Below are positions 8,834-17,143 of a stretch of 64,000 nucleotides of DNA, in pieces. A program made the translations under genes and the position numbers. Position 1 is the first letter of the stretch. Every line of letters starts with the position of its first letter. Origin of the DNA: Ciceribacter thiooxidans (lineage in GTDB: Bacteria; Pseudomonadota; Alphaproteobacteria; Rhizobiales; Rhizobiaceae). The DNA is taken from positions 2,490,501 through 2,554,500 of the forward strand of contig NZ_CP059896.1 of assembly GCF_014126615.1 (NCBI RefSeq), given 5' to 3'. Under the pieces are notes generated by a model, which was not told the origin of the DNA, searched no databases, and was given only the letters and a program-made list of their open reading frames with translations.

Positions 8834-10105
8834 TCAGGCGGGGCGGGAATGCAGGATCCGACCGGAGATTGCGCCCGCCTGATCGCTCGCGCCGCCTCTC
8901 CCGGCGGCGGCAGCCTTGGCCCCCGGCAGTTGCAAGGCGCGGACGCAATTGCGACCCTCGGCCTTGGCCAGATAGAGCATGGTGTCGGCCGATGCGAGAA
9001 GAAGGTCGAGGGTCACAGTCCCCTCGCCTATCACCGCGACGCCTATGCTGACGGTGATGGAGAGCGTCCGGCCTTCGAAGGGGATCAGGTGCCGCTCTAC
9101 GGCCCTCCGGAATGCATCGGCTATCGCACGCCCCTCGTCCAGCCCGGCTCCCGGCAGGAGGCAGGCGAATTCCTCACCGCCGAACCGCGCGACGACGGCG
9201 TTTTCCGGCATTTGCCGCCGGAGCAGTTCGGAGAATGCGACCAGCACGCGGTCGCCGGCGAGATGACCGTCGGTGTCGTTGACCGACTTGAAGTGGTCGA
9301 GGTCGAAGAGCAGCATTGCCGTCGCCTCGTCCGGCCGGGCGAGCATCGCCTCCGTCCGCGCGATGAAGGAGCGGCGGTTGTCGAGCCCCGTCAGCGCATC
9401 GGTCTCCGCCGCGATCCGGTAGCGACGCTCGGAACGATCCTTGGCGAGCATCGCAAGCGAGAACATGCCGAACATGTTGGAGAGCGCCGAGAGCAGCGAC
9501 AGGCCGACGAACCAGACCGCGTAGTGCTCCTGCGCATCGACCGGAGGCGCGACGAAGAGCGCGAAGGGAATGCGCGCGAGCCAGAGCAGCGCGTGGCCGA
9601 GATTGATGGCGCAGGCGAGCGGGCGGAACGGCAGCGGTTCGCGGAGCCCGCCGCGGTAGACCTCCCACGCGGCAAGCCCGTTATAGACACCAAAGACCGC
9701 AGCGGCGAAGACGGCGCGGAAGACGGTCGAGTCCTGGAACAGCGACAGCGGATAAATGGCAAGGCTCAGGAGCGCACCGGCAAAGGCTGCGAGGTAGCTC
9801 GGCCGACGATTGTCGAAGACGGCAAAGGCACTCCAGAAGAGGCCGATGCCGGCAAAGGCGAGCGGAAAACCGAGGCCGGTGGAGAGCCAGAATGGCACGA
9901 CGAGACGCAGGCCATGCAGCACCGCGCCGACGATCCCGGCGACAGAGGCGAGACCCAGCACGGCGAAGGCCCTGTTGCTGCGATCGCGCCACCAGATGCC
10001 CAGCGAGATGACGGCGACGACAAGCGTTCCGAGGGCATAGACGACCATGATGGTCGGCAGATGTAGAAATTGCTCCAATACTGCGATCCGGACAAAGTCA
10101 AACAA
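8834..10105 (-). CDS. Membrane-anchored GGDEF diguanylate cyclase
   Basis: Predicted to make cyclic di-GMP. About six hydrophobic segments fill residues 20-215, and a GGDEF domain follows (residues about 235-400) with DALTGLDNRRSF, LLFDLDHFKSVND, the active-site RFGGEEF, and TVSIGVA. The inhibitory RxxD site five residues before GGEEF is absent (PENA instead), so classic product inhibition is not expected. The longest frame starts with TTG at 10105; an ATG at 10048 (MVVYALG) would still keep the membrane region. The gene is monocistronic, and the sensory input of the membrane part is unknown. Confidence 0.9.
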   Translation of the reverse strand: MFDFVRIAVLEQFLHLPTIMVVYALGTLVVAVISLGIWWRDRSNRAFAVLGLASVAGIVGAVLHGLRLVVPFWLSTGLGFPLAFAGIGLFWSAFAVFDNRRPSYLAAFAGALLSLAIYPLSLFQDSTVFRAVFAAAVFGVYNGLAAWEVYRGGLREPLPFRPLACAINLGHALLWLARIPFALFVAPPVDAQEHYAVWFVGLSLLSALSNMFGMFSLAMLAKDRSERRYRIAAETDALTGLDNRRSFIARTEAMLARPDEATAMLLFDLDHFKSVNDTDGHLAGDRVLVAFSELLRRQMPENAVVARFGGEEFACLLPGAGLDEGRAIADAFRRAVERHLIPFEGRTLSITVSIGVAVIGEGTVTLDLLLASADTMLYLAKAEGRNCVRALQLPGAKAAAAGRGGASDQAGAISGRILHSRPA

Positions 10106-10405
10106 ACCGGCATTCTGTCCGAGATGCGTGGAAAATCCGTTAAGCCTCGCATTTTCGTGAGTTCCGGCAAGATAATACTTTAGGGAACCTGCCCTTCTCT
10201 CGGAGGCACGTTATCTGCCCGATACAAAAGAAAGAAAGTCCGCAGGGTAGCGGACACGTCCTGTCGACAAACTCTCATTCCAAGGGTTCTGCGGTCTGCG
10301 GCGCGGACGCGCCGTGGCTGGCCGGGCTCAAGGCCGGGGTGACGGCGGATGCGAAGCCGCTCCGGTCGCTGCGGCGGTCCCCGGCAGTCGCGCGCCGAAA
10401 CGGAA
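10106..10405. other. Gene-free stretch
   Basis: About 300 bases between the diguanylate cyclase start and the pseudoazurin terminator. I see no supported gene. It should hold the cyclase promoter, but no clear -35/-10 pair stands out. Confidence 0.5.
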
Positions 10406-10430
10406 AAAGCCCGCGGGGTTCGCGGGCTTT
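10406..10430 (-). terminator. Terminator downstream of pseudoazurin
   Basis: AAAGCCCGCG (10406-10415), GGGTT loop, CGCGGGCTTT (10421-10430), a 10-base stem. Read on the minus strand the stem ends in a T run formed by the A's at 10404-10408. It lies 47 bases beyond the pseudoazurin stop. Confidence 0.85.
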
Positions 10431-10476
10431 CTCCTCCTCTGCGCGGCCCCGGGGGCGTTGGGGCGCGCTGCTCGCC

Positions 10477-10914
10477 TCAGAGCTGAGCCAGTTCCTTCTC
10501 GATCTTTTCCTGGGCCTTCTTCGGGGCCTTGACGCTCTTGATCTCATCGACATTGGCGGGGGCGTCACCGACGACGACCACGGCAACCATGCCCATGCTG
10601 AAGTGCGGGTTGCACTTGATCACGTAGGCGCCCGGCACGGTGAAGGTGGCCTTGACCGTCTCGTTGATCTTGCCCTTGAACGCTTCGGCACCTTCCGGGA
10701 TCATGCCCTTGACGGTTTCGGCGTTATGACCCTTGTCGGTGGGAATGAAGGTGATCGTGTCTCCGGGCGCGACCTTGGTCAGCGCGGGTTCGAACACCAT
10801 GACGCCGTCCTTGCCCTTGTTGAGCATGTGGACCTCGAAATCGGCCGCGAGAGCAGGCGTGCCGAAAGCGGTCAGCAGGGCGGCGCCGATGAGATACTTG
10901 GTAACGGAATGCAT
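10477..10914 (-). CDS. Pseudoazurin (type 1 blue copper protein)
   Basis: Periplasmic electron carrier that donates electrons to copper nitrite reductase and can feed nitrous oxide reductase. The 145-residue precursor starts at ATG 10914 with AAGGAG seven bases upstream and a Sec signal peptide ending ALA-ADF. Copper ligands are visible: His in KGHNAETV and the Cys-His-Met group in [13 protein letters not shown]. The longer upstream frame was rejected because the signal peptide and ribosome site both point to 10914. A Dnr-type box lies at 10992-11005. Its position next to nirK and its regulator supports a denitrification role. Confidence 0.95.
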   Translation of the reverse strand: MHSVTKYLIGAALLTAFGTPALAADFEVHMLNKGKDGVMVFEPALTKVAPGDTITFIPTDKGHNAETVKGMIPEGAEAFKGKINETVKATFTVPGAYVIKCNPHFSMGMVAVVVVGDAPANVDEIKSVKAPKKAQEKIEKELAQL

Positions 10915-10991
10915 ATCATTCTCCTTGGTGTCAGGGCATCCCGGGGTGGATGCCGTTGCCCTCTCCTTAGGCCGGAGGCGTACCTCCATCT

Positions 10992-11005
10992 TTGACATAA
11001 CGCAA
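10992..11005. promoter_or_regulatory. Dnr/NnrR (Fnr-type) box upstream of pseudoazurin
   Basis: TTGACATAACGCAA fits TTG-N8-CAA, the Crp/Fnr-family dyad, with one CGCAA half-site typical of NnrR-like sites. It lies 78 bases before the pseudoazurin start, a suitable distance for activation. Confidence 0.7.
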
Positions 11006-11057
11006 ATTAGATTCATTCGGCATGAATCTTTTAGTGCAAAGGGAAAAAGAGGCTGCG

Positions 11058-11798
11058 CTATTTGTCGCGCCCCTCGGCGAGCTGCGCGAGTTTCTGCGCG
11101 TCGAGCACCACGAGGCGCTGGCGACCGCCCTCGACGAGGCCGCGGGACTCCCATGCACTCAGGATGCGGGACACGGTGTGGAGCGTCGTGCCGGTCATTT
11201 CCGCGATGTCCTGGCGGGAGATCTGGAAGTCGATGCGGATGCCGCCGCCCTCCGGCTTTCCGGCCCGCTTGGCGAGCCGCAACACCGTGTGGGCGACGCG
11301 GCGCTCGACTTCCTCCGTCGACATCTCGCGCAGGCGGGTATGTGCCTCTTCGAGCCTTTCACCAATCGTCTGCATGGCACTAACCGCCAGCCCGGGGTTC
11401 TGTTCCACGAAGACCGGCCAGAGTTCGGTGGCCCAGGCGAGCACGATCGACTCCGCCGCGGCGATGGCCGTGCCGGGATAGTCGCTCCTTCTCAGCGCCT
11501 TGGCAAAACCGAAGAGGTCGCCGGGGTGAACCACCCTGACGATGATCTGCTGGCCGTCCGGAGTGACCTGCATCACCTTCAGCCGTCCATGCAGCAGCAG
11601 ATAGAAATGGGTCGCCGCGTCGCCCTGCTCGAACACCGACTCCCCTTGCGGGACACGGCGGGAGTTGGCGAAGGCGAGAAGCTTGTCCAGGTCCGCATCA
11701 CCCATCTTCTCGAAGAGCGAAAGCGACCTGACGAGTGTCCGGTCTATGGCAGCCACGGTATCCTCGAACGGTGGATGACTTTCGACCGTTATACCCAT
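11058..11798 (-). CDS. Crp/Fnr-family regulator of denitrification (Dnr/NnrR type)
   Basis: Transcription factor of 246 residues with an N-terminal cyclic-nucleotide-binding fold ([36 protein letters not shown]) and a C-terminal helix-turn-helix ([20 protein letters not shown]). It lacks the N-terminal cysteine cluster of oxygen-sensing Fnr, which fits the NO-responsive Dnr/NnrR group. A GTG at 11918 would add 40 basic, low-complexity residues; ATG 11798 is preferred on homology although its ribosome site is poor. It lies between nirV and pseudoazurin on the same strand and probably acts at the TTG-N8-CAA sites found across this island. Confidence 0.85.
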   Translation of the reverse strand: MGITVESHPPFEDTVAAIDRTLVRSLSLFEKMGDADLDKLLAFANSRRVPQGESVFEQGDAATHFYLLLHGRLKVMQVTPDGQQIIVRVVHPGDLFGFAKALRRSDYPGTAIAAAESIVLAWATELWPVFVEQNPGLAVSAMQTIGERLEEAHTRLREMSTEEVERRVAHTVLRLAKRAGKPEGGGIRIDFQISRQDIAEMTGTTLHTVSRILSAWESRGLVEGGRQRLVVLDAQKLAQLAEGRDK

Positions 11799-11925
11799 AT
11801 CGGAAAGGGGGGCAAAGCCGCGGCGGCGATTTTCGGAGTCTTTCTCTCCGGTTTTCAACGCCTTTGCGACACGGGGCCGTGGACGCTTTGACGCAGGGCG
11901 TGAACGGGGGGACCGCACGTGCGGA

Positions 11926-12840
11926 TCAGCTTTCGAAAACCGTCCCGCGGGTCAGCGCCCTGAGAAGCGGCGCATACCAGCGGCCGTCCCGGACGAGGCG
12001 GAAGCCGAGATTGTCGGGCGGCGTGCCGACCGAGCAGCCGCCGCTCTTCGGGTCGCGGATGAAGGAACTCATCGGCGCGCGGTGCTTGCCTTCGGTGAGA
12101 TAGATCCCGCAGGCGCTGACCTCGCTGAGCACCTTGCCGTCTCCGTCGACATTGATGCGCGTGTCGCAGGTCGTCGTCCACTCCCAGACATTGCCGGCGA
12201 GGTCGGCGACACCGTACTCGTTGTCACCGAAACTGCCGAGCGGCTGGGCGACCGGATTACGGGCCGCCTTGCGGGCGGCTTCCCGCTCGTAGTCGGCGAT
12301 CCAGCGCAGCGCCGGATTGCGGCTGTCGGCATCGATGCCGAGTGCGTCGTCGGAGCCGCGCGAGCCGGCGGCGAAGGCCCATTGCTCGGCGGTCGGCAGG
12401 CGCCAGACGCTGCCGGTCCGTTCCGAAAGCCAGCGGGCATAGGCGACCGCATCGTCATAGCTGATACCCGTCGCCGGTACGTCTCCAGTCGGCGCGTCGG
12501 CCTTCGGGTCGGTCGCCGCGCAGGCGCCGTCCATGACGCAGCGCGCGTAGTCGGCGGCAGTGACCTGGTATTTCATGATTTCCAGCGGAGCATCGGCGGT
12601 GGCGGTCACCATCGGCGCGTCGACCGCAAAGCCGTTGCGCAGATAATCGGCCGGGCTGCGGTAACTGAAGGTTCTAGGCGCGACGACCACCGTCTCGGGC
12701 GCAACGATGCCGACGGCCGCCGGATCGTTGCCGATGATGCCGGAGCGCACGCCGATCGCCGAGACGAGCGCGGCGAGGATGAGCGCAGGGGCAAGGAGGG
12801 AGGCGGCGGAGACGGAGGGTTTGTGAAGTGTCGTTGCCAT
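11926..12840 (-). CDS. nirV: NirV, SUMF1/formylglycine-generating-enzyme-like protein
   Basis: Protein of the FGE-sulfatase (SUMF1) fold commonly encoded directly after nirK in alphaproteobacteria. The 304-residue product has an N-terminal membrane anchor or signal (residues 10-30). The family core includes YQVTAADYARCV, RLPTAEQWAFAAG, NEYGVADLAGNVWEWTTTC and LGFRLVRDGRW. ATG 12840 is preceded by AAGGACAGG. It follows nirK by 83 bases, so the two are likely cotranscribed. Its biochemical role is not settled; nitrite reduction has been reported without it in relatives. Confidence 0.9.
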   Translation of the reverse strand: MATTLHKPSVSAASLLAPALILAALVSAIGVRSGIIGNDPAAVGIVAPETVVVAPRTFSYRSPADYLRNGFAVDAPMVTATADAPLEIMKYQVTAADYARCVMDGACAATDPKADAPTGDVPATGISYDDAVAYARWLSERTGSVWRLPTAEQWAFAAGSRGSDDALGIDADSRNPALRWIADYEREAARKAARNPVAQPLGSFGDNEYGVADLAGNVWEWTTTCDTRINVDGDGKVLSEVSACGIYLTEGKHRAPMSSFIRDPKSGGCSVGTPPDNLGFRLVRDGRWYAPLLRALTRGTVFES

Positions 12841-12923
12841 GATCCTGTCCTTTCGACCCGCCGCGGAGGACGTCCGCGGCAGGCTGTCGTCACGGGGCGA
12901 ATGCCCCCGGCTCGGCCGTCAGG

Positions 12924-14051
12924 TCAGGCGGCCGGCTTGATCGACGTCATCAGGTCGTCGTCCCACTCTCCGGTGACCTTGAAGTGCGCGGCAGCGCCGA
13001 GCTCGAAGGCCTCGATGAGGTTGTGGTTGACGTAGGCGTAGATGCCCGGCTGCCGGAAGGTGTAGAGTGCGGCTGCGGCCGCACCGCCCGGGATGAACCA
13101 GGTTTCCTGGTCGACGTCCGGCGGGTTGTTGAACTTGCCGCCCGCCCAGACATAGTCGCCATGGCCGCCGATCAGGTGCGGACGGGTGTCGCGGTTCGCC
13201 TGCGAATGGACGATCAGCACCCGTTCGCCGACGGCTGCGGTCATGGCCTTGTCGCCGGTCAGCGCGCCGACCGCACCGTTGAAGACCACGTGGCTCGGGG
13301 TCAACTTGCGCATGACTTCCAGCGTGTCGACATAGGCGTCGCCGGGGCTTTCATACTTCTTGAAGTTGCCGTTCTCGTCACGCGGGACGTAGAAGTCCTG
13401 TTCGCCGACGTAGTAGACCTTGTCATAGGTGACGTCGTTGCCCTTGGCGTCCTTCAGGCCCTCGCGCGGCAGCACCATGATGGCGCCGTTCATGCCCGAG
13501 GTGACGTGCCACGGAACCATTCCGGGAGGTGCGCAGTGGTAGACGAAGACGCCGGCGCGGGTCGCCTTGAAGCGCAGGATCGTGCTTTCGCCCGGGTTGA
13601 CCTCGGTCAGCGCACCGCCGCCGAGTGCGCCGGTGGCAGCGTGGAAGTCGATATTGTGCTGCAGGGTATTGGTTTCCGGGTTGATCAGGGTGAGCTCGAC
13701 ATAGTCTCCCTGGTGGACGACCATCAGCGGGCCGGGAACCGAGCCGTTGAAGGTCATCGCCTGAACCTCGGTGCCCTCGTCGTCGATGATGAGCTTCTTT
13801 TCATGAATGGTCATCGTGAACTCGACGATCTTCGGACCGCCTTCGGCCTTCTGGGTGTGGGCGTGAACGAAGGGCGGAGCGACGAGCTCGGCCTTGACCC
13901 TCGGCAGCGCGGCGATTTCGGTTGCCGAAAGCTTTGCCGCCGGCTGGTTGGCGTGCGCGACCGTTCCATTCGCGATCAGCGTGCCGACAGCGCCCGTCAA
14001 AGCCGCACCAGCCAAAACGGCGCGGCGCGAAAGTTGAAACTGGTCGGTCAT
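12924..14051 (-). CDS. nirK: Copper-containing nitrite reductase
   Basis: Periplasmic reduction of nitrite to nitric oxide. The 375-residue precursor starts at ATG 14051 with an AAGGAG site and a Tat-type signal ([12 protein letters not shown]). Type 1 copper ligands are seen in [17 protein letters not shown] and the upstream HNIDFH; the latter and a later His ([13 protein letters not shown] region) supply type 2 copper ligands. Length equals the usual class I NirK. A longer frame to 14207 adds non-homologous residues and overlaps regulatory boxes, so it was rejected. Two TTG-N8-CAA sites lie 79 and 99 bases upstream. Electrons probably come from the pseudoazurin encoded nearby. Confidence 0.97.
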   Translation of the reverse strand: MTDQFQLSRRAVLAGAALTGAVGTLIANGTVAHANQPAAKLSATEIAALPRVKAELVAPPFVHAHTQKAEGGPKIVEFTMTIHEKKLIIDDEGTEVQAMTFNGSVPGPLMVVHQGDYVELTLINPETNTLQHNIDFHAATGALGGGALTEVNPGESTILRFKATRAGVFVYHCAPPGMVPWHVTSGMNGAIMVLPREGLKDAKGNDVTYDKVYYVGEQDFYVPRDENGNFKKYESPGDAYVDTLEVMRKLTPSHVVFNGAVGALTGDKAMTAAVGERVLIVHSQANRDTRPHLIGGHGDYVWAGGKFNNPPDVDQETWFIPGGAAAAALYTFRQPGIYAYVNHNLIEAFELGAAAHFKVTGEWDDDLMTSIKPAA

Positions 14052-14129
14052 CTTCGTTCTCCTTGAAAACTGCCGCGACGCATTCCGTCCGGCCATGACC
14101 TTTCTTAAAACGCATCCCCGGCGCCTTCT

Positions 14130-14143
14130 TTGCTGCAAAGCAA
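14130..14143. promoter_or_regulatory. Dnr/NnrR box 1 upstream of nirK
   Basis: TTGCTGCAAAGCAA is a perfect dyad (TTGCT-GCAA-AGCAA) of the TTG-N8-CAA type, 79 bases before the nirK start codon. Confidence 0.72.
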
Positions 14144-14149
14144 ACATAT

Positions 14150-14163
14150 TTGAATAGTCGCAA
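14150..14163. promoter_or_regulatory. Dnr/NnrR box 2 upstream of nirK
   Basis: TTGAATAGTCGCAA, a second TTG-N8-CAA match 20 bases beyond the first, that is about two helical turns and on the same DNA face. It is less symmetrical than box 1. Confidence 0.5.
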
Positions 14164-14264
14164 TCATTGCTTGATGCCGCCGCAATAAAGACTTCGTTAC
14201 GTACCATTTCGACTTAATTTTTATTTCAGGTGCGACAATATTTCCCATCCATCGCCGCAATGCG

Positions 14265-14280
14265 ATTGATCTAGATCAAT
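14265..14280. promoter_or_regulatory. Consensus Fnr/Dnr box upstream of nnrS
   Basis: ATTGATCTAGATCAAT is a perfect 16-base palindrome containing the exact Fnr consensus TTGAT-N4-ATCAA at 14266-14279. It lies 88 bases before nnrS and about 215 bases from divergent nirK. Confidence 0.8.
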
Positions 14281-14367
14281 GACGGCCTCATAATTGCGTT
14301 TTCGCAAAGAAGCAGGCTGCCAAGTGCCCTAGGGCTGAGCGGGTTCACGCAATCCGGAGCTAGACCC

Positions 14368-15591
14368 ATGAACGACATTCCCCACGAGTCCCGCACCGGC
14401 CGCGCCGTGCCGCGCGGATTGGCGCAGACCGGCCCCGTCCTCTTTTCCTACGGCTTCCGACCGTTCTTTCTCGGCGCCGGCATCTGGGCCATCGCGGCGA
14501 TGGCGCTATGGATCGCTGCACTGGTCTTCGGCTGGCCGATCGGCGGCGACTACGGCGCGCCGCACTGGCACGCCCACGAGATGCTCTTCGGCTTTGCGCC
14601 CGCGGTGCTTGCCGGCTTCCTGATGACCGCCGTGCCGAACTGGACCGGACGCCTGCCGGTTTCGGGGCCACCGCTGATGGTACTCTTCTCGATCTGGGTC
14701 GCCGGGCGCATCGCGATGCTCTCGCCCGACCTCCTCGGCGTGCCGCTCGCCGCGGCAATCGATGCCCTCTTCCTGCCCGCCCTGCTCTTCATCAACGCCC
14801 GCGAGATCATCGCCGGCCGCAAGTGGCGCGACCTCAAGGTGCTCGGCGGGCTCGCCGCACTTGCGCTTGCCAACATCTTCTTCCACCGCATGGTGATCAT
14901 CGGCGTCCACAACGGCTTCGCCGATCGCCTCGCCGTCTCCGCCTATGTGATGCTGATCATGATCATCGGCGGGCGCATCGTGCCAAGCTTCACCCGCAAC
15001 TGGCTGAACAAAGCCGGGCGGACCGTCTTTCCGGTGCCGTTCAACCGCTTCGACAGTGTTGCGATCACTTTCGGTGGCGTGGCGCTGGCGGCGTGGATTT
15101 TCGAGCCGATCCATCCGTTGACCGCGGTTGCGGCAGCACTCGCCGCGGGACTGCACGTCGCCCGCCTCTCCCGCTGGCGTGGCTGGGAGACCTGGGCGGA
15201 GAAGCTGCTGGTCATCCTGCATATCGGCTATGCCTTCGTGCCGCTCGGCTTCCTCGGCATCGCGCTCGGTGCCACCGGCCTCATCGGCGACTTCTCGGTG
15301 CTGCACATCCTCACCGTCGGCGCAATCGGCGTGATGATGCTCGCGGTCATTACCCGCGTGACCCGCGGGCACACCGGCCGCCAGCTCAGCGCCTCGACGA
15401 CGACGGCGCTCTCCTATCTCTCGCTGATCCTCGCTGCGATCCTGCGGCCGCTCGCCGACCTCCTGCCGGATTTCTACGAACCGATGCTCGCGGCGGCGGG
15501 GATCGCCTGGATCGCCGCCTTCGGCCTCTTCATCCTCGAGCACGGGCCGATGCTGCTCACCGTCAGGCGCACGCCGCTTGCCTCCCGCTGA
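14368..15591 (+). CDS. nnrS: NnrS family haem-copper membrane protein
   Basis: Polytopic inner-membrane protein of 407 residues with about twelve hydrophobic segments. Conserved family motifs include FSYGFRPFFLGAG, WHAHEMLFGFAPAVLAGFLMTAVPNWTG, GGRIVPSFTRNWL and LHILTVGAIGVMMLAVITRVTRGHTG, whose His residues are the expected haem/copper ligands. NnrS proteins protect cells from nitric oxide stress and are usually NO-induced in denitrifiers. It is divergent from nirK behind a consensus Fnr/Dnr box, which agrees with that role. The exact chemistry of NnrS is not settled. Confidence 0.94.
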   Translation: MNDIPHESRTGRAVPRGLAQTGPVLFSYGFRPFFLGAGIWAIAAMALWIAALVFGWPIGGDYGAPHWHAHEMLFGFAPAVLAGFLMTAVPNWTGRLPVSGPPLMVLFSIWVAGRIAMLSPDLLGVPLAAAIDALFLPALLFINAREIIAGRKWRDLKVLGGLAALALANIFFHRMVIIGVHNGFADRLAVSAYVMLIMIIGGRIVPSFTRNWLNKAGRTVFPVPFNRFDSVAITFGGVALAAWIFEPIHPLTAVAAALAAGLHVARLSRWRGWETWAEKLLVILHIGYAFVPLGFLGIALGATGLIGDFSVLHILTVGAIGVMMLAVITRVTRGHTGRQLSASTTTALSYLSLILAAILRPLADLLPDFYEPMLAAAGIAWIAAFGLFILEHGPMLLTVRRTPLASR

Positions 15592-15784
15592 GGCGGCATT
15601 TCCCCTCCGGCGTCCAAGGGGTGATCGCCGGAGGCCCCGGACTAGGTCGCAGGCTCATAATCCCCCGTGAAGGATCACGACGAGGATATAGCGCGCGTCT
15701 CCTCTGCAAGTAGCTGAAACAAAACGTTTATCCGTGCTCCACTTCGGCAGGAGCGGCCGCGCTGCGGCAGGTCGGCGCGACATA

Positions 15785-15821
15785 TTGCATCATAGATATT
15801 CATAAATGCCGATATGCATCA
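15785..15821. promoter_or_regulatory. AT-rich TGCATCA repeats upstream of nsrR
   Basis: TTGCATCA (15785-15792) and ATGCATCA (15814-15821) repeat 29 bases apart in an AT-rich patch just upstream of the Rrf2/NsrR-like gene. NsrR sites in enterics contain ATGCAT-like half sites, so an autoregulatory operator is possible. Evidence is modest. Confidence 0.35.
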
Positions 15822-15860
15822 CCATATATAATGACAGAAGACAAACAGACTGCCGATGCC

Positions 15861-16289
15861 ATGCAACTGACGACCTTTTCCGACTATTCGATGCGCATGA
15901 TGATGATGGCCGCGGCCCACCCCGACCGGCTGGTGACGATCGAGGAAACGGCCCAGGCCTACGGCATTTCCCGCGCACATCTGATGAAGGTCGCGAACCT
16001 GCTGACGCGGAACGGCTTCCTGGAGGCGGTGCGCGGGCGAACCGGCGGGTTGCGGCTCGCCCGACCGCCGGAGGAGATCCGGCTCGGCGCGCTGGTGCGG
16101 GTAACGGAAAGCGACTTCGGCATCGTCGAGTGCTTCGCCAGTGACAACAAATGCAGGATCACCGATCGCTGCCGGCTGAAGGGCGTGCTCGGCGAAGCGC
16201 TGGACGCCTTCCTCGCCGTCCTCGACCGTCATACGCTTGCGGATCTCGTCCTGCGGCCGGAAGACTTCGGCATCATTCGGGCAGCCTGA
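15861..16289 (+). CDS. nsrR: NsrR-type Rrf2 family nitric-oxide-sensing regulator
   Basis: The 142-residue protein has the Rrf2 winged helix (MQLTTFSDYSMRM, ISRAHLMKVANLLTRNGFLEAVRGRTGGLRLA) and three cysteines at 91, 98 and 104 (ECFASDNKCRITDRC), the spacing that holds an NO-reactive iron-sulfur cluster in NsrR. ATG 15861 matches the family N terminus; another in-frame ATG at 15831 would add ten residues, and neither has a clear ribosome site. It is convergent with the DUF59/DUF2249 group, within the denitrification island, so repression of NO-defence genes is the likely role. IscR is the main alternative but usually lies beside isc/suf genes. Confidence 0.86.
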   Translation: MQLTTFSDYSMRMMMMAAAHPDRLVTIEETAQAYGISRAHLMKVANLLTRNGFLEAVRGRTGGLRLARPPEEIRLGALVRVTESDFGIVECFASDNKCRITDRCRLKGVLGEALDAFLAVLDRHTLADLVLRPEDFGIIRAA

Positions 16290-16301
16290 CGGCCGTTCAC
16301 C

Positions 16302-16625
16302 TCAGAAGCGCATCGCCGCGGCACTCGCCATCAGGTCCGGCGACCATGGCGGGTCGTAGGTAAGCTCGACCTCGACACCAGAGACACCTTCGACGCCGCG
16401 CACGCAGGCCTCGACCGCTTCCGTGAGGAAGCTCGTCGCGGGGCATCCCTTCATCGTCGTCGTCATCGTCACGCGCACCGCACCCGCGGGCGAAACGACG
16501 ATGCCGTAGATGAGACCGAGATCGACGATGTTCTCGCCGAGCTCCGGATCGATCACGGTGCGCAGTCGCTCGTCGATGGCGAAGGCGAGACGATCGCTGT
16601 CTATCGCGGCGTTCCCCATCGCCAT
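16302..16625 (-). CDS. DUF59/MIP18 family metal-sulfur cluster assembly protein
   Basis: Small (107 residues) SufT/PaaD-type protein thought to help build or repair iron-sulfur clusters. Seen directly: VIDPELGENIVDLGLIYGI near residues 24-42, then TMTTTMKGCPATSFL with the conserved cysteine, and VEVELTYDPPWSPDLM. The start codon overlaps the stop of the upstream tandem-DUF2249 gene (TAATG), so the two are translationally coupled. As last gene of a stress-like group near nsrR, repair of NO-damaged clusters is a plausible job, but this is inference. Confidence 0.88.
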   Translation of the reverse strand: MAMGNAAIDSDRLAFAIDERLRTVIDPELGENIVDLGLIYGIVVSPAGAVRVTMTTTMKGCPATSFLTEAVEACVRGVEGVSGVEVELTYDPPWSPDLMASAAAMRF

Positions 16626-17143
16626 TACTCCGGCCGCGGTCCGATGCGCACTAGCAGGCGGTAGGCCGCACCGTCTTCACTCAGATTGCCGGCCCACTGG
16701 TGCCCGCGCTTCTTGAGTTCGGGAAACAGGAAGACCGGCTCGCGCGAGAGCAGCGCGAAGAGCACCTCGCCCGGCTCCATCTTCTCCGAGGCGGCAAGCA
16801 CGCGTACCATCGGCTCCGGTGGATCGAGATCGGCGAGATCGAGATAGCGTTCGGGCTCCGGCCAGGCCGCCGGCTCGTCGGCGTCTGCCGAGACGTCGGC
16901 CTCGGATGCAGCAGACTTCGGCATGAAGAGCACCTCCCAGTCGCCGCCATCGATTTCGCGATCGATATGGTCGAAGCCGCGGCCGGCCATCACCTGGAAC
17001 AGGGGCACCGGCCGGAAGGTCGCAAGAAGCCGAAACGGCTGGCCGGGCTGAAGCGCCTGGACGGCCTGCATGATGGCCTGGAAGGGTTCGCCGCCGTTCT
17101 TAAGGATCGGGCGGACATCGAGTTCATAGGGCGGCAGGGCCAT
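16625..17143 (-). CDS. Tandem DUF2249 domain protein
   Basis: A 172-residue cytosolic protein made of two TusA-like DUF2249 units: YELDVRPILKNGGEPF to EVLFM (about 5-75) and YLDLADLDPPEPMVRVL to YRLLVRIG (about 100-170). ATG 17143 is chosen because GAGGAGG precedes it and family homology starts there; the longer frame to 17260 overlaps the upstream gene. It overlaps the upstream membrane-protein gene by 20 bases and the downstream DUF59 gene by one, so it is mid-operon. DUF2249 proteins recur in denitrification and NO-stress loci, but no activity is established. Confidence 0.85.
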   Translation of the reverse strand: MALPPYELDVRPILKNGGEPFQAIMQAVQALQPGQPFRLLATFRPVPLFQVMAGRGFDHIDREIDGGDWEVLFMPKSAASEADVSADADEPAAWPEPERYLDLADLDPPEPMVRVLAASEKMEPGEVLFALLSREPVFLFPELKKRGHQWAGNLSEDGAAYRLLVRIGPRPE

